Shown in pieces: positions 62,983 through 64,000 of a stretch of 64,000 nucleotides of DNA (position 1 is its first letter; the number at the start of each line of letters is the position of its first letter). Source of the DNA: UBA1941 sp046329555. Its GTDB lineage: Bacteria; Bacteroidota; Bacteroidia; Chitinophagales; LD1. Both the position numbers and the translations under genes were made by a program. The stretch spans positions 558,001 through 622,000 of the forward strand of contig JAXLUK010000001.1 in NCBI GenBank assembly GCA_046329555.1, written 5' to 3'. The notes beneath the pieces are model-generated. The model ran no database searches, was not told where the DNA came from, and saw only the letters and a list, made by a program, of their open reading frames with translations.

Positions 62983-63918
62983 CTATCTTGGCCCCATAAA
63001 TCTGTCTCCGTTAAAATGTATCATATGATCAGGAACTTCCATTAACCAAACTTCTGTCTCCCAAGCAATGTTGTTTGAATGTTTCTTAAACTCTGTCATA
63101 TCGGGAAAAGCTGTCACGTAAACCTTACCAACTTTACAGTCTTTTAAAAATTCTTCTAGTTCTAAAAGTCGTTTTGGTGAAACAGGGCCGTGAGAAGTCA
63201 CGGCTTCAATTAAAAACAACCATTTTCTTTTGCTGTCATATATTACAACGTCAGGTAATTTACTGTGTTGGTCAATTGGAATGCCAAAAGCTTGTAGCTC
63301 TTTTTCTTCTAAAAACAAATCTTTTTTTGCTGTGTCGCCTAGGTAAAGAAGTACTCCACCATTTGCAAACCGTGGTGCAAACTGTTCAACTATTGCAACT
63401 TGAACTTCATTATGTTTTCCTGCTGAAAGTTTTATTGTTTTTCCGTTTGGAAGTCTAACAGGGATTAGATTTAATTCTCTTTCTTTCAAATATACTTTTG
63501 AAAGTTTTCCAACCGTATCAATGAAATTTTTCAGAGCCTTGTCCCAATTTTTGGTTTGGTATGTTTTTACAACATCCAAAACTTCATTTGTTACAGCGTA
63601 ATGGGCATTTGGACTATTTACCGGCAAATCAGGTTTGTCGGGGTTGTAGTCAACAACTCGTGCATGAACAAATTGGTGAAGCACTTGCCTTCTAAAAGTT
63701 TCTCTTGTATTTGGTGCGTATGACTTACCATAGTTGTCGTTTACAAAAGTCATTATTCCTCTCGTAACACCCAAACTTTGACGAGTTGCGTTTGCCCAAC
63801 TGTCATTTTCTTTAATGTTACAGACTGCTAAAAATGTCAATGCCGCCATTTCGTTATATTGTGCTGGCGGCAGTCCTATTGCTTTCAGTATCTCTTTTGC
63901 TTCTTCTAATTTACTCAT
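62983..63918 (-). CDS. BsuBI/PstI-family type II restriction endonuclease
   Basis: 311 residues. N-terminal helical domain ('FRRQVLHQFVHARVVDYNPD'), then the BsuBI/PstI nuclease part: 'HNEVQVAIVEQFAPRFANGG', 'LLYLGDTAKKDLF' and 'LPDVVIYDSKRKWLFLIEAVTSHG'. The Asp in 'PDVV' with 'LIEAV' and 'SPKR' likely form the PD-(D/E)xK-like active site. The family cuts CTGCAG in the known enzymes. Upstream, a gene running off the window ends two bases before this start; it is probably the matching methyltransferase. Confidence 0.88.
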   Translation of the reverse strand: MSKLEEAKEILKAIGLPPAQYNEMAALTFLAVCNIKENDSWANATRQSLGVTRGIMTFVNDNYGKSYAPNTRETFRRQVLHQFVHARVVDYNPDKPDLPVNSPNAHYAVTNEVLDVVKTYQTKNWDKALKNFIDTVGKLSKVYLKERELNLIPVRLPNGKTIKLSAGKHNEVQVAIVEQFAPRFANGGVLLYLGDTAKKDLFLEEKELQAFGIPIDQHSKLPDVVIYDSKRKWLFLIEAVTSHGPVSPKRLLELEEFLKDCKVGKVYVTAFPDMTEFKKHSNNIAWETEVWLMEVPDHMIHFNGDRFMGPR

Positions 63919-63919
63919 A

Positions 63920-64000
63920 TCAGTTCATTATTACTTCCAATTCAAAAAGCTCGTTTACAATGTTGTTAACATTGTTCATTGAGTAATCGTTAGAAAGTAT
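63920..64000 (-). CDS. 3' end of a gene upstream of the restriction enzyme, probably DNA methyltransferase (partial)
   Basis: Twenty-six codons and a TGA stop (63920-63922) in frame at the window edge, reading ...NDYSMNNVNNIVNELFELEVIMN. The stop is followed one base later by the restriction gene's ATG, so the two are co-transcribed. Identification as the methyltransferase rests on gene order only. Confidence 0.5.
   Translation of the reverse strand: MLSNDYSMNNVNNIVNELFELEVIMN

Overview
The window reads as chromosomal DNA from a gliding-lineage Bacteroidota bacterium, probably close to Chitinophagales or Saprospirales. Supporting signs are a GldH lipoprotein beside a RicT/PSP1 protein, type IX secretion (T9SS) type A and type B sorting domains, a PorP/SprF protein, Bacteroidota-type promoters (TTG, 18-23 nt, TAnnTTTG), starts with almost no leader, and near absence of Shine-Dalgarno sequences. 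No rRNA, tRNA or CRISPR array was seen.

Layout. 1-2904: 5'-terminal part of a giant secreted Ig-like repeat protein. 3085-9447: two HTTM membrane proteins with an LRR lipoprotein-like gene, then a TMTC-like TPR membrane protein and a DUF4184 protein. 9444-29322: an unusual metabolic cluster. It holds an ABC exporter, a SPASM/twitch radical SAM protein, eleven phytanoyl-CoA dioxygenase (PhyH) genes carrying twelve PhyH domains, a clear WelO5-type Fe(II)/2-oxoglutarate halogenase homologue, two membrane-anchored SGNH hydrolases, a SAM methyltransferase and a UbiA prenyltransferase. 29305-32021: a lipoprotein, GldH and RicT. 32199-38392: four co-directional secreted proteins, three with clear T9SS tails (two metallophosphoesterases, a YHYH protein, a DUF1566 protein). 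38398-41370: ABC-F ATPase, EF-P and a SufT-like protein. 41475-50804: a collagen/C1q-like protein, a PorP/SprF-OmpA fusion and a 1847-residue type B T9SS adhesin with eleven 53-residue repeats. 50805-56640: accessory DNA with an AbiC-like gene, a two-TIR defence-like cassette, attC-like palindromes, and an IS110-family element with a candidate bridge RNA. 56645-62247: a second collagen-like protein, a periplasmic-binding-fold protein without signal peptide, a TPR-like protein and a cysteine-rich lipoprotein. 62310-62418: a stand-alone small RNA candidate with its own promoter and terminator. 62983-64000: a BsuBI/PstI-family restriction enzyme and the end of the gene before it.

The most interesting system is the 2-oxoglutarate oxygenase cluster. 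Ten PhyH domains keep the HxD...H iron triad. One (15865-16785) has HQG in place of HQD, the substitution that marks 2OG halogenases, and one (26513-27427) has HQN. Together with the WelO5-like HCG protein, the cluster could hydroxylate and halogenate one substrate many times. No PKS, NRPS or precursor-peptide gene is visible, so the substrate is probably a preformed lipid, isoprenoid or glycan. The ABC exporter, UbiA protein and HTTM proteins would fit a membrane-associated product. This functional reading is inference; the motifs and gene order are seen directly.
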